Shown here: positions 1 to 8,586 of the stretch, one piece after another | How positions within the stretch are numbered: the first letter of the stretch is position 1 | Layout: every line of letters starts with the position of its first letter | DNA from: Carboxylicivirga linearis | Lineage (GTDB): Bacteria; Bacteroidota; Bacteroidia; Bacteroidales; Marinilabiliaceae | Assembly: GCF_018271995.1 (NCBI RefSeq) | Contig: NZ_JAGUCO010000003.1 | Location: 434,001 to 498,000, forward strand | DNA length: 64,000 nt | Reading direction: 5' to 3' | Program-made: the position numbers and the translations under genes | Notes under the pieces: model-generated | Database searches by the model: none | Told to the model about the DNA's origin: nothing | Seen by the model: only the letters and a program-made list of their open reading frames with translations

Positions 1-455
1 ACTTCAATAATGTGCTTGTCGATGATGAATATAGCTGGCAAGAGGTTAATGGTTTGGGGTATAGTGGCAAGGCTGTAACATTATTTCCACTAAAAAATGT
101 AACTTTTAATGATGAGTGGCCATCGTTAACATACGATTTTAAAGTACAAGAACCCGGTGATTACATCGTAGAAATTAGGTGCTTACCAACTCATGCTAAT
201 AATTTCGATCATCAATTAAGTGTGCAGGCAGATGATGAAGAGGCTGTGGTTTATGATTTGAATACAAGGGGAAGAAGTCGTGATTGGAAAGAAAATGTAT
301 TACGAAACGCACAAGTGATAAAACATCAGATTACAATTAATGAAAAAGGGAAACATCAATTAATAGTAAAAGTAAATCAAACCGGTATAGTGTTAGATCA
401 GATTGCTATTATTCCAGCTCAATATCCCAATTTTTATGAGATACCTGTCGAATAA
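1..455 (+). CDS. GH115 alpha-glucuronidase-like protein, C-terminal part (5' truncated by window)
   Basis: The reading frame is open from the window edge (first full codon at base 3) to a TAA at 453-455, so only about 150 C-terminal residues are seen. The motif WQEVNGLGYSGKAVTLFP followed by a beta-sandwich-like stretch ending LVKVNQTGIVLDQIAI resembles the C-terminal domain of GH115 (4-O-methyl)glucuronidases. That domain is known to help dimerisation and active-site formation in GH115 enzymes. The catalytic domain lies outside the window, so the activity cannot be checked. It converges on the minus-strand GH2 operon and is probably part of the same pectin or glucuronoglycan locus. An in-frame GTG at base 12 is not a start. 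The family call rests on this one domain. Confidence 0.7.
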   Translation, partial: FNNVLVDDEYSWQEVNGLGYSGKAVTLFPLKNVTFNDEWPSLTYDFKVQEPGDYIVEIRCLPTHANNFDHQLSVQADDEEAVVYDLNTRGRSRDWKENVLRNAQVIKHQITINEKGKHQLIVKVNQTGIVLDQIAIIPAQYPNFYEIPVE

Positions 456-490
456 CAAGATTAGTATTGAGATACTATAAAGATGAAATC

Positions 491-526
491 AAAAAAGGAT
501 GATAGCCGTTGCCATCATCCTTTTTT
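491..526. terminator. Bidirectional intrinsic terminator, copy 1
   Basis: A stem GGATGAT (497-503) / ATCATCC (514-520) with loop AGCCGTTGCC is preceded by six A and followed by six T. It can therefore end the GH115 gene on the plus strand and the GH2 operon on the minus strand. A near-identical copy lies about 200 bases downstream. Nothing gene-like was seen between the two copies. Confidence 0.8.
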
Positions 527-696
527 ATTAACCTAAACCCAAATCTTGAAAAAAATCTACTGATAGGTATAATGCAAGTAGTGTGCCACAATAGTGTTGA
601 AGAATCTTATCTAGTGTTAATTAAGGTTGAAGGCGAAAAGATGTGGCATCTATTTATAAATAAAAAAATCAATGGCAGCATTGTAATATCGTTCAT

Positions 697-732
697 AAAA
701 AAAGGATGAAAGCCGTTGCCATCATCCTTTTT
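697..732. terminator. Bidirectional intrinsic terminator, copy 2
   Basis: A stem GGATGA (704-709) / TCATCC (722-727) is flanked by seven A and five T. The central AGCCGTTGCC is identical to the copy at 491-526. It sits 20 bases beyond the stop of the GH2 gene, so it is the proximal terminator of the minus-strand enzyme operon. The copy at 491-526 is the proximal one for GH115. Confidence 0.8.
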
Positions 733-752
733 AATTTTTAACTAAAACTAAT

Positions 753-3575
753 TTAATTCCTAAAATCAAAATCCAGTATCATTCGTATTCCTTCATCTCC
801 AACTTTAATTCGGATATTACCCGGTTGGCTATGAGGTCCCTGATGGGCAATGGGTTTAAAGGATTGAATTGCTGGTATATCATACAAAAATGAAATATCA
901 CCTTCAGGAAAATGTGGCATCGTTCTTCTCTGTCTACCTTTAGGTTCTTCCGGAGTAAATACTCTCATAAATACACCATCGGTTTCGGCATAAACCGTAA
1001 ACGGAGCATCATCTGATTGAATAGTAGCCCAGTATAGGTTCGCATGGTATCCTTTAAACTCAGGATATGTCAAACCATAATCACTTTCTCCTGTAATGGT
1101 GTTGTTATAATCTTTTTGCCAAAGGTTGTAATTGGTTCCTTTGATGCGGTTTTTCCATACCCGATATGGTCCACGACCAAACCACTGCATCCCTTTTGCT
1201 TTTTCTTCAGGGTAGGAGAATGATAAGCCAAAGTTACGTATCTCATCATCTGTAAAGGCATCATCAAATCCTTCTCCACCACGAGTTCTATTCAACATTA
1301 CCGCATTCATATTTAGTAAGCCTTCAGAATCCATTGACCAAACAATTGAGTCGATGGCTCCCAGGTATTTGGCTACAAACATGGCAGAATTGTCTTCTTG
1401 ACGAGTATAACATTCTTTGAATTGAATTTTCATACCCACAGCTACAGGACCATTGTTAAATGGAATGATGCCGGCATCATTTTTAACTTCCTCCAGTTGC
1501 CCATTTTCGTTGTTAAAAGTTACTCTTACTCCATTTGCCGATAAGGTGGTTTTACCTGTTTGTTCCGTTATGTTTACAGCGTTTGAGGGTTTCTTTGAAG
1601 AAGCTTGATTAGCAAAGTATTCGTGTGCATATTTTACAGGCCACGTCCAAGTACATATAGATTTACCATGTTTATCAAAAGCTTCAATTTCCAGTACATC
1701 TGCAGTAAAGAAATTGTCTGGTATATCTATTTTAGCCTTCCCGGTTTCGCCCGGATTAAGAGCAGGAAACTTAACCGTACCTTCACTGATGGTTGTTTGG
1801 TTTGCTCCTTTCAAAGGAGAATCTATTTTGTATAGTCTATACTCAGCCTTACAATCTTTCAGGTTAGTATATAAATAAGTGTTCGAAACAGTGAAATCAC
1901 CTTTAAATGATGGAGTGATAAACAATTGCTTGAACTGGATTGGAGCCCAAACTTCACGAACGGTAAATACACTTCCTTCTTTTTCGCGATAGGGGCCTAC
2001 AATACCATCCGGAGCACGGAAATCATCAGAGTCGAGTTTTCCATCTCTATCGGAACGAACTACAGCGTTATCGCAGAAAGCCCACATAAAAGCACCTGCA
2101 AACAATGGGTGAGAAGTCCAGTTTAACCAGAAATCTTCCAAGCCGGCACCGTGCCCTTGGTCGTACATGCCATGCATAAATTCAGTAGGCATAAACACTT
2201 TATAGCCATTTGTAAAACGAGCTACACCAGTAAGGTATGCAGGGTAGTGGTGAGCATCAACATCGTTAAAATCAGCCCAAGGGTGAATTACGTGTCTGTT
2301 TTGAGGATCGTAATCAGCAAAATGAGCATCTAACTCATAATTCCATCCCCCTTCGTTACCATTACTCCAAATCACAATACTAGGATGATTCACATCGCGG
2401 GTCACCATCTCTTTTTGTATTCCAGGACCAACTTTTGAGTCGTAACCGTTTTGCCAGCCACCTAGTTCATCAATTACGAATAATCCAATAGAATCGCACA
2501 TTTCAAGGAAATGCGAATCCGGTGGATAGTGAAAACGAACCGCATTAATGTTCATTTCTTTCATCAATAACACATCCTGCTTGCTTATTTCGCGGTTAGT
2601 AGTTCGTCCTCCATCAGGATGGAAAGAGTGACGATTGATACCCTTCATCACAATTCTGGTGTCGTTTACATAGAAACCATCTTTAACGCGAAACTCAACG
2701 GTACGAAAACCAATACGTGAATTCCAGGTATGCAGTGTTTTATTTTCCTTGTCAACCAATTTTAGGTCTAAAACATATAAGTTCGGATCCTCAGGATTCC
2801 AGTTTTTTACTCCATCCCACTGTGTGTGGATGGTTTGTTTTAGCTGATTATCTTTTAATGGAAGGCTAACTTCTTTGAATGACCCACTTCCTGTTAATGG
2901 AGTGATAGAAGCTACTAATTTAGCATCGGTTAGTTCTTTTGAAAGTTCCACTTCAGCATTTAATGTGCCATCAGCTTTGGCATCCACTGCCACATGTGAG
3001 ATTGCTTCCAAAGGTTTAGCTTCCAGATAAACCGGGCGATAAATTCCACCAAACAACCACCAGTCAGCCATTCTTTCGGCACGATTTATACTTCTGTTTT
3101 CTGAGTGTTTATGAACAATTACCTCCAGCTTGTTTTTCTTTCCAACAATTAGTTTATCGGTTATATCGTATGAAAAACGATAAAAGCCACCTTGATGTGT
3201 TTTACCGGCTTTATGGCCATTTATAAACACTTCAGTGTCAGTCATGGCGCCTTCAAAAACAATTGAAACCTGTTTATTACTCCATGATTTAGGCATCTTA
3301 AATGAGTGTCTGTAAGTACCTGTCTCTTTTGATACTTCCTCATTTTTTTTGTACCAGCGACCATATGTGTATTCTCCATAGCCTTGGATTTCCCATTGAG
3401 AAGGAACTTCTATTTTTCCCCATTTTCCACTATTGATACCATCGGAGCAGTAAAAATCCCATGTTACAGTGTTGCCTAATCCTTTCCCCGAAAGATAAAG
3501 CTGTTCGGTTTGCTGACCGAAAGCAACTAGAGGGAGTAGAAATATAGTGCAGATTATTAGTAGGTTGCGTTTCAT
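753..3575 (-). CDS. GH2 beta-galactosidase/beta-glycosidase, secreted
   Basis: A 940-residue protein with a signal peptide ending near VAFGQ (residue 20). The order is sugar-binding jelly-roll (about 35-185), Ig-like domain (about 187-290), TIM barrel (about 293-590) and a C-terminal region like the LacZ small-chain domain, including WFGRGPYRVWKNR. The acid/base candidate is E408 in SNGNEGG and the nucleophile candidate is E465 in PTEFMHGM. The family removes non-reducing beta-linked galactose, glucuronate or related sugars; in this locus it probably trims side chains from rhamnogalacturonan-I oligomers, most likely in the periplasm. It is the last gene of the operon, 6 bases after the GH28 stop. 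Exact sugar specificity cannot be read from sequence alone. Confidence 0.88.
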   Translation of the reverse strand: MKRNLLIICTIFLLPLVAFGQQTEQLYLSGKGLGNTVTWDFYCSDGINSGKWGKIEVPSQWEIQGYGEYTYGRWYKKNEEVSKETGTYRHSFKMPKSWSNKQVSIVFEGAMTDTEVFINGHKAGKTHQGGFYRFSYDITDKLIVGKKNKLEVIVHKHSENRSINRAERMADWWLFGGIYRPVYLEAKPLEAISHVAVDAKADGTLNAEVELSKELTDAKLVASITPLTGSGSFKEVSLPLKDNQLKQTIHTQWDGVKNWNPEDPNLYVLDLKLVDKENKTLHTWNSRIGFRTVEFRVKDGFYVNDTRIVMKGINRHSFHPDGGRTTNREISKQDVLLMKEMNINAVRFHYPPDSHFLEMCDSIGLFVIDELGGWQNGYDSKVGPGIQKEMVTRDVNHPSIVIWSNGNEGGWNYELDAHFADYDPQNRHVIHPWADFNDVDAHHYPAYLTGVARFTNGYKVFMPTEFMHGMYDQGHGAGLEDFWLNWTSHPLFAGAFMWAFCDNAVVRSDRDGKLDSDDFRAPDGIVGPYREKEGSVFTVREVWAPIQFKQLFITPSFKGDFTVSNTYLYTNLKDCKAEYRLYKIDSPLKGANQTTISEGTVKFPALNPGETGKAKIDIPDNFFTADVLEIEAFDKHGKSICTWTWPVKYAHEYFANQASSKKPSNAVNITEQTGKTTLSANGVRVTFNNENGQLEEVKNDAGIIPFNNGPVAVGMKIQFKECYTRQEDNSAMFVAKYLGAIDSIVWSMDSEGLLNMNAVMLNRTRGGEGFDDAFTDDEIRNFGLSFSYPEEKAKGMQWFGRGPYRVWKNRIKGTNYNLWQKDYNNTITGESDYGLTYPEFKGYHANLYWATIQSDDAPFTVYAETDGVFMRVFTPEEPKGRQRRTMPHFPEGDISFLYDIPAIQSFKPIAHQGPHSQPGNIRIKVGDEGIRMILDFDFRN

Positions 3576-3581
3576 TTTATA

Positions 3582-5027
3582 TTATTTTGTTGTTGCTTGA
3601 TTAACAAGATTAACGTATTCTATTTTTACTTTTTTATTATTCTCCAATTGAGGGTCGTCTAAAGCATTAATTGTTAATGTATTGGTCTCCCAATTTTTGG
3701 CGTGTTTAATGAATCCTGATTTTTCACCTGAAATGGATACATTCTCAAAGATAAAGTTATCAATGGTACTTTTTTTGATTCCGCCAACACGAATACAAAC
3801 TTCAGCTCCTTCAGCGGTTAAATCTGAAAATGTAATATTCTTAAATTTAGGAAGACCATCTTTAGGATCAACAGGTTCTAACATTTTATTCCAGTGTACC
3901 GGTACTTCGTCGGCATTATATCCTTCAGGAAGAGTAGAGTAGCTGTATGAAGGATTCCAATTTAAATCAACTGATAATGGAAACCTAACACTTTTCATTG
4001 TAATATTAGAAAGGTGGATATCTTCAACGGTTCCTCCACGGTTGGTAGCACTCTTAAAACGTAATCCATAAGTAGTATTTTCGGCAGTAAGATTATAAGC
4101 CACTACGTTTCGAATACTACCTGATGTTTCGCTACCGCATGTGAATAATCCTGCACCAATGCCGGCATAACAGTCCCTGATAACAATGTATTCGCAAGGT
4201 CGATTAACTCGCAGTCCATCGGCATCACGACCCGCCTTTAAGCAGAAATTATCATCGTTACAATTAATCGTACTATTCTGAACCAATATGAAATCTGAAG
4301 AGTCAATATCTATCCCATCGGTGCTTGGTCCATGACCTTCAATATTATTGCTAATAACCATGTCATTTACCGTTACATGACTTGAATACAAAATGTGCAG
4401 ACTCCAAAAACCTGATTGGTATAACACAATGCCGTCGATGGTTATGTCTTTGCTGTCAGAAACAAGAATTCCTCTTGGACGTTTGCAGTCATAATCAACA
4501 ATCCAACGCAATCCTTTGGGTTCGTATTCTTTGCGCATTTTCCAGTATTTATCCCAAAACACTTTGCCTTTTCCATGAATAGTGCCCACACCTGTTATAG
4601 CTGCGTTGTTTTTACCAATGATATTAACTAAGGCAGCAGGCCATTCCATCTCAAGTCCGGCAACACGTGTGTCAATCAATTTATAGTCTTTCAGTTCCTG
4701 GCTACCCAATAACATGGTTCCTTTGGGAATATGAAAATTAACATTATCTCCAATAAATATTGATCCGGTTAGGTATATTCCTGGCTCAAATGAAACTATA
4801 CCACCACCGGCATCTTCCGCAGCATTAATAGCCTTTTGTATTGCTTCGGTATTCATTTCCACAGCATCACCAACGGCACCATAATCATTCGCTAAAAAAA
4901 GCTTTTCGCTGTTGGGGAACGTTTTTGCTCCCACTTCTTTCATCCATTTATAATTAGGAATGGATTCTTTTTGCTGTGCAAAGCTGTTGAGACTTACTAG
5001 TAATAGTATGATTGATATTATTTTCAT
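3582..5027 (-). CDS. GH28 polygalacturonase/rhamnogalacturonan hydrolase-like, secreted
   Basis: A 481-residue parallel beta-helix protein with a signal peptide (ending NSFAQ). GH28 hallmarks are visible: STDGIDID with D237, NDDNFCLKAG with D258/D259, and RFK in place of the usual RIK. The conserved His-containing loop reads GIGAGLFTCGSE, so the usual His is missing, whereas the GH28 at 48961-50295 has FCHSALTCGSE at the same place. The family hydrolyses alpha-1,4 or alpha-1,2 linked galacturonic acid by inversion; next to GH106, CE12 and PL11 a rhamnogalacturonan oligomer is the likely substrate. It lies 18 bases after the GH106 stop in the same operon. The missing His leaves room for altered specificity. 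Confidence 0.9.
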   Translation of the reverse strand: MKIISIILLLVSLNSFAQQKESIPNYKWMKEVGAKTFPNSEKLFLANDYGAVGDAVEMNTEAIQKAINAAEDAGGGIVSFEPGIYLTGSIFIGDNVNFHIPKGTMLLGSQELKDYKLIDTRVAGLEMEWPAALVNIIGKNNAAITGVGTIHGKGKVFWDKYWKMRKEYEPKGLRWIVDYDCKRPRGILVSDSKDITIDGIVLYQSGFWSLHILYSSHVTVNDMVISNNIEGHGPSTDGIDIDSSDFILVQNSTINCNDDNFCLKAGRDADGLRVNRPCEYIVIRDCYAGIGAGLFTCGSETSGSIRNVVAYNLTAENTTYGLRFKSATNRGGTVEDIHLSNITMKSVRFPLSVDLNWNPSYSYSTLPEGYNADEVPVHWNKMLEPVDPKDGLPKFKNITFSDLTAEGAEVCIRVGGIKKSTIDNFIFENVSISGEKSGFIKHAKNWETNTLTINALDDPQLENNKKVKIEYVNLVNQATTK

Positions 5028-5045
5028 ATTCCTGCTTCTTTTCGA

Positions 5046-7826
5046 CTAATTAGATAAGTTAACTGGTACCAACTTCACTTCGCTGTTTAATCCCGAAGGC
5101 ATAACTTCCCAATTATCATATAGGTTTCTTGAATAATTAATGTCTACTAAATTAATTTCTTTGAATTTCCTCCATTTGACACCATCTCTATCCATTTGTG
5201 CAATGCGGTTAGCGGGTAAATTGGTAACTTCTACTTCAAGTTTGTTAAGTCCATCTTTTAAATAGGATCCAATCCGCAAACTATATGGTACGCACCATAA
5301 TGTGTCAATGGCTATTCCGTTAATTGAAATACGAGCAGTCTCACGTACATCGCCTAAATCCAAAATCCAATCATCCGCCATTTCTTTCCTGGTTGAGAAG
5401 GTAGTGGTGTATTTAGCAGTTCCCATATTAACTGATGCATTTTTATCAGGTAACATTGTCCATGATTGAAGGGCTGGAAGATTAAAAGTATCTTTTATTT
5501 CTGGTATACTTTGGGTAAAAGATAGCTGCCAGTTATTCTTCAGCAAAAATGGAGATTTTAACTCATCCACGTAAGCCCATTTTTCAATGGAAGGAGATTT
5601 ATTATCAAATGTTTGTAATATCAATGATTCACCTGATGCCATTTGAAGACGGACCTGTTTTGTTCCATTATTATCCCGGGTGGCAGCTTTACCTATTTTA
5701 CCACTTAGTGGGTCAAAGATGACTGCTGACTCAAATGGTACAGCCAGATTAATCCAGGTATCGGTATCTGAATCTTTTAATGCGCTAATAAAATAATGAT
5801 GACCATTTTTATTGCTTCGGCGGATGTATGATAAGCCATGTTCTTTTTTAAGTTCTTCAGCTTGTACTCCGGTCTTACTTAAGGTTGATTTAAAATTGGA
5901 TCCTGTAATGATAGCTCCTTCTCCAAACGAATACTTCTTACTTTCTTTAAAGGTACTTTGTGGAAGCTGCATTAAATTGTCTTGGAGGGCCTCGCGTCTT
6001 TCAGATAACTGATGAAAACCGGGGACATCCAAAGGGTAGTGATCCATAAATATAATCTCAGCACCATTTTTGGCTAATTGAATCAGGTGCTGAAGTACAT
6101 CGGCTGGTATCATTTTGGCTGCAGGAACAATCAACGCTTTATAAGCCGAGTTAACAGATGTAACCAACTCTCCATTGATTGTTTTGGTACCTCTGATAAA
6201 CTCATCAGAGATATAATCCATATCGTATCCGGCCTTATTAATTTCGTGTACTACCTGAATAAATTCAGGAGCTCTTTGTTGCATTTTATGAATGTCGAAC
6301 ATTAGCAAACGGCCGTCTTGCTCATGCCACATATCATAAAGGGGCAAGTATACCAAAAAGTCGTTATCGGGTTGTCCCATTTGCAGGAATGACTGAGTGC
6401 GGGAAATGTATTTGAAAAAAGAACCAGCATCTTCCCATAAAGGATTGGTTGGACTCATATCCACAGAAGCATAGAATTTCCATCCGGGCCATTCAGCTTC
6501 CTTGGGGCTGTATGTTGTTCCGTGAAAATAAACCCTGTTGACACCTGATACAAACATTAAATCCAAATCGGGTTTACATTGCGATAAAGAGGTTCTAAAA
6601 TGCTCAGTTAACCATGTGAAGGTCTCGGATGAAGTATATTGTTTTCCTGAAATATGGGCTGCTGAGGAAGCATATTTCAGCATGGATAAATCAGAATCGT
6701 TATGACGAGTTAAAGAGTCATGCCTCAATCCTTTAATATGAAAATCAGACAAACCAAATCCCTCGCATTCGGGCACATCCACGGCAGCATACAAATCAAT
6801 CAGGTTGCCGGGTGATCCATGTGCCTGACTTCTTGTCTGAGCTCCTATGTTATGGGCCCACTCAGTCCATTTCTGAGTAAAATTGGTAAGTAATAATTCA
6901 CCTAGCAATTCACGATAATCAGTAATGATACGAGCTACCGTATCGTTTCTTTCTTTACTTAAAAAGTAGGGAAGATAATCTTGCAATCGGTACTGATACC
7001 TGTCTTCAAAAGACTTCAATAACCCAGGTGTCCAGTCGGCTTGATAGACTTCATAAGAATCGGTAAAGAAAAAGCCGGGTGCCGGAGCATTACTCTTTTT
7101 GAAAGATTCATCAAATCGTTCCAGATAGTTAGGTAGGGCTGTTTCTGAAAAGTGATCAATAACTAAACCTTTACCTCCCGGGGCAGCTCTTTTTACCTGT
7201 TGAAAAGTATGCCCTTCAAATAATGCTATGATATGCCAAGTGCCATTAGGAGCATTCCAGTTGAGCTGACCGTTATCCACATTACCTGTCAGATCTATGG
7301 GCTGGTTATCTTCTCCAAAAGCCATCACGCATATAAGCTTAGCATGCTCTGTCTGTCTTTTATCATCAGGTGCAATTACTTCATCCAATCTCTTACCCGA
7401 TTTAAGTTGATATTCTTCAATGATAAGCTTAGTTGCAGCATCTTCGGGTTTTACCTGTGGACCGCCAAAAGGCCAGCCTGTACCGGTATTCATATCAACC
7501 TGCATATTCAGCCTTTGTGCTTCGGTTTGAGTGTGCTTATATACTTCCATCCATCGATCAGATAAGAAGTCGATATTGTTTTTATCATTGTTCTGAACAC
7601 CATAAATAGGTGTTATTTCCAATGCTCCAATGCCTGCTTTTGAATATTCTTCGAGGTTATATGTAAGATTAGCTTCATCCACAGCACTACCTAACCACCA
7701 CCATCTGGCTCCGGGTTTTGTAGTAACAGATTCTTCAGGCCACTTTACCTCGGGCTGACAAGAAGCACTTAATGAAAGAATGAGTGCTACAAGAAAGAGC
7801 TTATATTTTTTAAGGTAGTAGAACAT
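5046..7826 (-). CDS. GH106 alpha-L-rhamnosidase, lipoprotein
   Basis: A 926-residue protein with a lipobox (LSASC, Cys23), so it is probably anchored in a membrane. The N-terminal barrel has the GH106 signature KPGARWWWLGSAVDEANLT and the later NTGTGWPFGGPQV. Glu-rich segments such as SSETFTW (middle of the protein) are candidate active-site regions. A C-terminal beta-sandwich (VRETARISINGIAIDTLW, then LEVEVTNLPANRIAQMDRDG) is typical of the family. GH106 enzymes release alpha-L-rhamnose from rhamnogalacturonans, which fits the linked rhamnose catabolic cluster. Its start codon overlaps the end of the upstream CE12 gene by 17 bases, suggesting translational coupling. Length is normal for a single-module member. 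Confidence 0.9.
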   Translation of the reverse strand: MFYYLKKYKLFLVALILSLSASCQPEVKWPEESVTTKPGARWWWLGSAVDEANLTYNLEEYSKAGIGALEITPIYGVQNNDKNNIDFLSDRWMEVYKHTQTEAQRLNMQVDMNTGTGWPFGGPQVKPEDAATKLIIEEYQLKSGKRLDEVIAPDDKRQTEHAKLICVMAFGEDNQPIDLTGNVDNGQLNWNAPNGTWHIIALFEGHTFQQVKRAAPGGKGLVIDHFSETALPNYLERFDESFKKSNAPAPGFFFTDSYEVYQADWTPGLLKSFEDRYQYRLQDYLPYFLSKERNDTVARIITDYRELLGELLLTNFTQKWTEWAHNIGAQTRSQAHGSPGNLIDLYAAVDVPECEGFGLSDFHIKGLRHDSLTRHNDSDLSMLKYASSAAHISGKQYTSSETFTWLTEHFRTSLSQCKPDLDLMFVSGVNRVYFHGTTYSPKEAEWPGWKFYASVDMSPTNPLWEDAGSFFKYISRTQSFLQMGQPDNDFLVYLPLYDMWHEQDGRLLMFDIHKMQQRAPEFIQVVHEINKAGYDMDYISDEFIRGTKTINGELVTSVNSAYKALIVPAAKMIPADVLQHLIQLAKNGAEIIFMDHYPLDVPGFHQLSERREALQDNLMQLPQSTFKESKKYSFGEGAIITGSNFKSTLSKTGVQAEELKKEHGLSYIRRSNKNGHHYFISALKDSDTDTWINLAVPFESAVIFDPLSGKIGKAATRDNNGTKQVRLQMASGESLILQTFDNKSPSIEKWAYVDELKSPFLLKNNWQLSFTQSIPEIKDTFNLPALQSWTMLPDKNASVNMGTAKYTTTFSTRKEMADDWILDLGDVRETARISINGIAIDTLWCVPYSLRIGSYLKDGLNKLEVEVTNLPANRIAQMDRDGVKWRKFKEINLVDINYSRNLYDNWEVMPSGLNSEVKLVPVNLSN

Positions 7827-8559
7827 GGGAAGAAAGATTATTTAAATTTAATTTCTTAATCTCTTCAGCTGCTAACTTAGCAATAGCAGTGGCTCCGGCT
7901 TCTCTTAAATGAGTGTCGTCTTCAGATCCATCCGGACGAATAGAATCCAACCCAGGTCCAAACCACATATACAATTCTTTGGATGGTTCATCACCTAGCA
8001 TAATAATCATATCACGGCTTCGAGAGTAAATATCGAGTAAAGGAATATTTAATGAGTCTGCAACCTGGCGGGTAATAACAGGATAACCTAATAAGCGGTC
8101 ATCAACTAAAGCTTTGCCTTTAAAAGTACGCATCACAATGGAAGTGGCTAATATTGGGTTGGCCTGTTTGGCTTTTACATCATTAACCATATTAACCAGA
8201 TTCTGACGATATTCAGGATATGATGCATGGCGCTCGGGACGCGAAGAAGCATCGTTGTGCCCAAACTGAATAACTACGTAATCACCTGGTTGAGTTTCTT
8301 CAATTACTTTAGCCCATCGTTCTTCTGCAATAAAACTTTTAGTACTTCTACCGGCTTTCGCATGGTTTTTAACAGTTATGGTACTATCCAAAAATTGTGG
8401 AAGCATTTGAGCCCATCCACGCATAAGCGTTTTAGTGGTGTTGTAGGATTGAGCTGTTGAGTCTCCTGCAATTAACAGACTAACTGGTTGATCTTTCTCT
8501 TGCTCACAACTTAAAAACAATACGATCAGAGGAAGTATGAATAGAAATTTTGGTTTCAT
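7810..8559 (-). CDS. CE12-type rhamnogalacturonan acetylesterase (SGNH), lipoprotein
   Basis: A 249-residue SGNH hydrolase with a lipobox FLSC (Cys18). All four SGNH blocks are present: IAGDSTAQSYN with catalytic Ser34, HAKAGRST with the oxyanion Gly, QFGHND with Asn, and DDTHL supplying the catalytic Asp/His near the C-terminus. The spacing fits CE12 rhamnogalacturonan acetylesterases, which remove O-acetyl groups from the galacturonate of the RG-I backbone so lyases and hydrolases can act. It lies 27 bases after the trimodular enzyme gene and overlaps the GH106 gene by 17 bases. It is one of three CE12 domains in the window. CE12 versus another SGNH esterase is inferred from motif style and context. 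Confidence 0.87.
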   Translation of the reverse strand: MKPKFLFILPLIVLFLSCEQEKDQPVSLLIAGDSTAQSYNTTKTLMRGWAQMLPQFLDSTITVKNHAKAGRSTKSFIAEERWAKVIEETQPGDYVVIQFGHNDASSRPERHASYPEYRQNLVNMVNDVKAKQANPILATSIVMRTFKGKALVDDRLLGYPVITRQVADSLNIPLLDIYSRSRDMIIMLGDEPSKELYMWFGPGLDSIRPDGSEDDTHLREAGATAIAKLAAEEIKKLNLNNLSSHVLLP

Positions 8560-8586
8560 AATGGTTTTATTGGACTGTTATGCTGA

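Noticed and set aside
509-709. A 66-codon plus-strand open frame between the two left terminators
   Set aside because: It begins inside the first terminator hairpin and ends in the second, with no ribosome site or recognisable protein. It is explained by the duplicated terminators.
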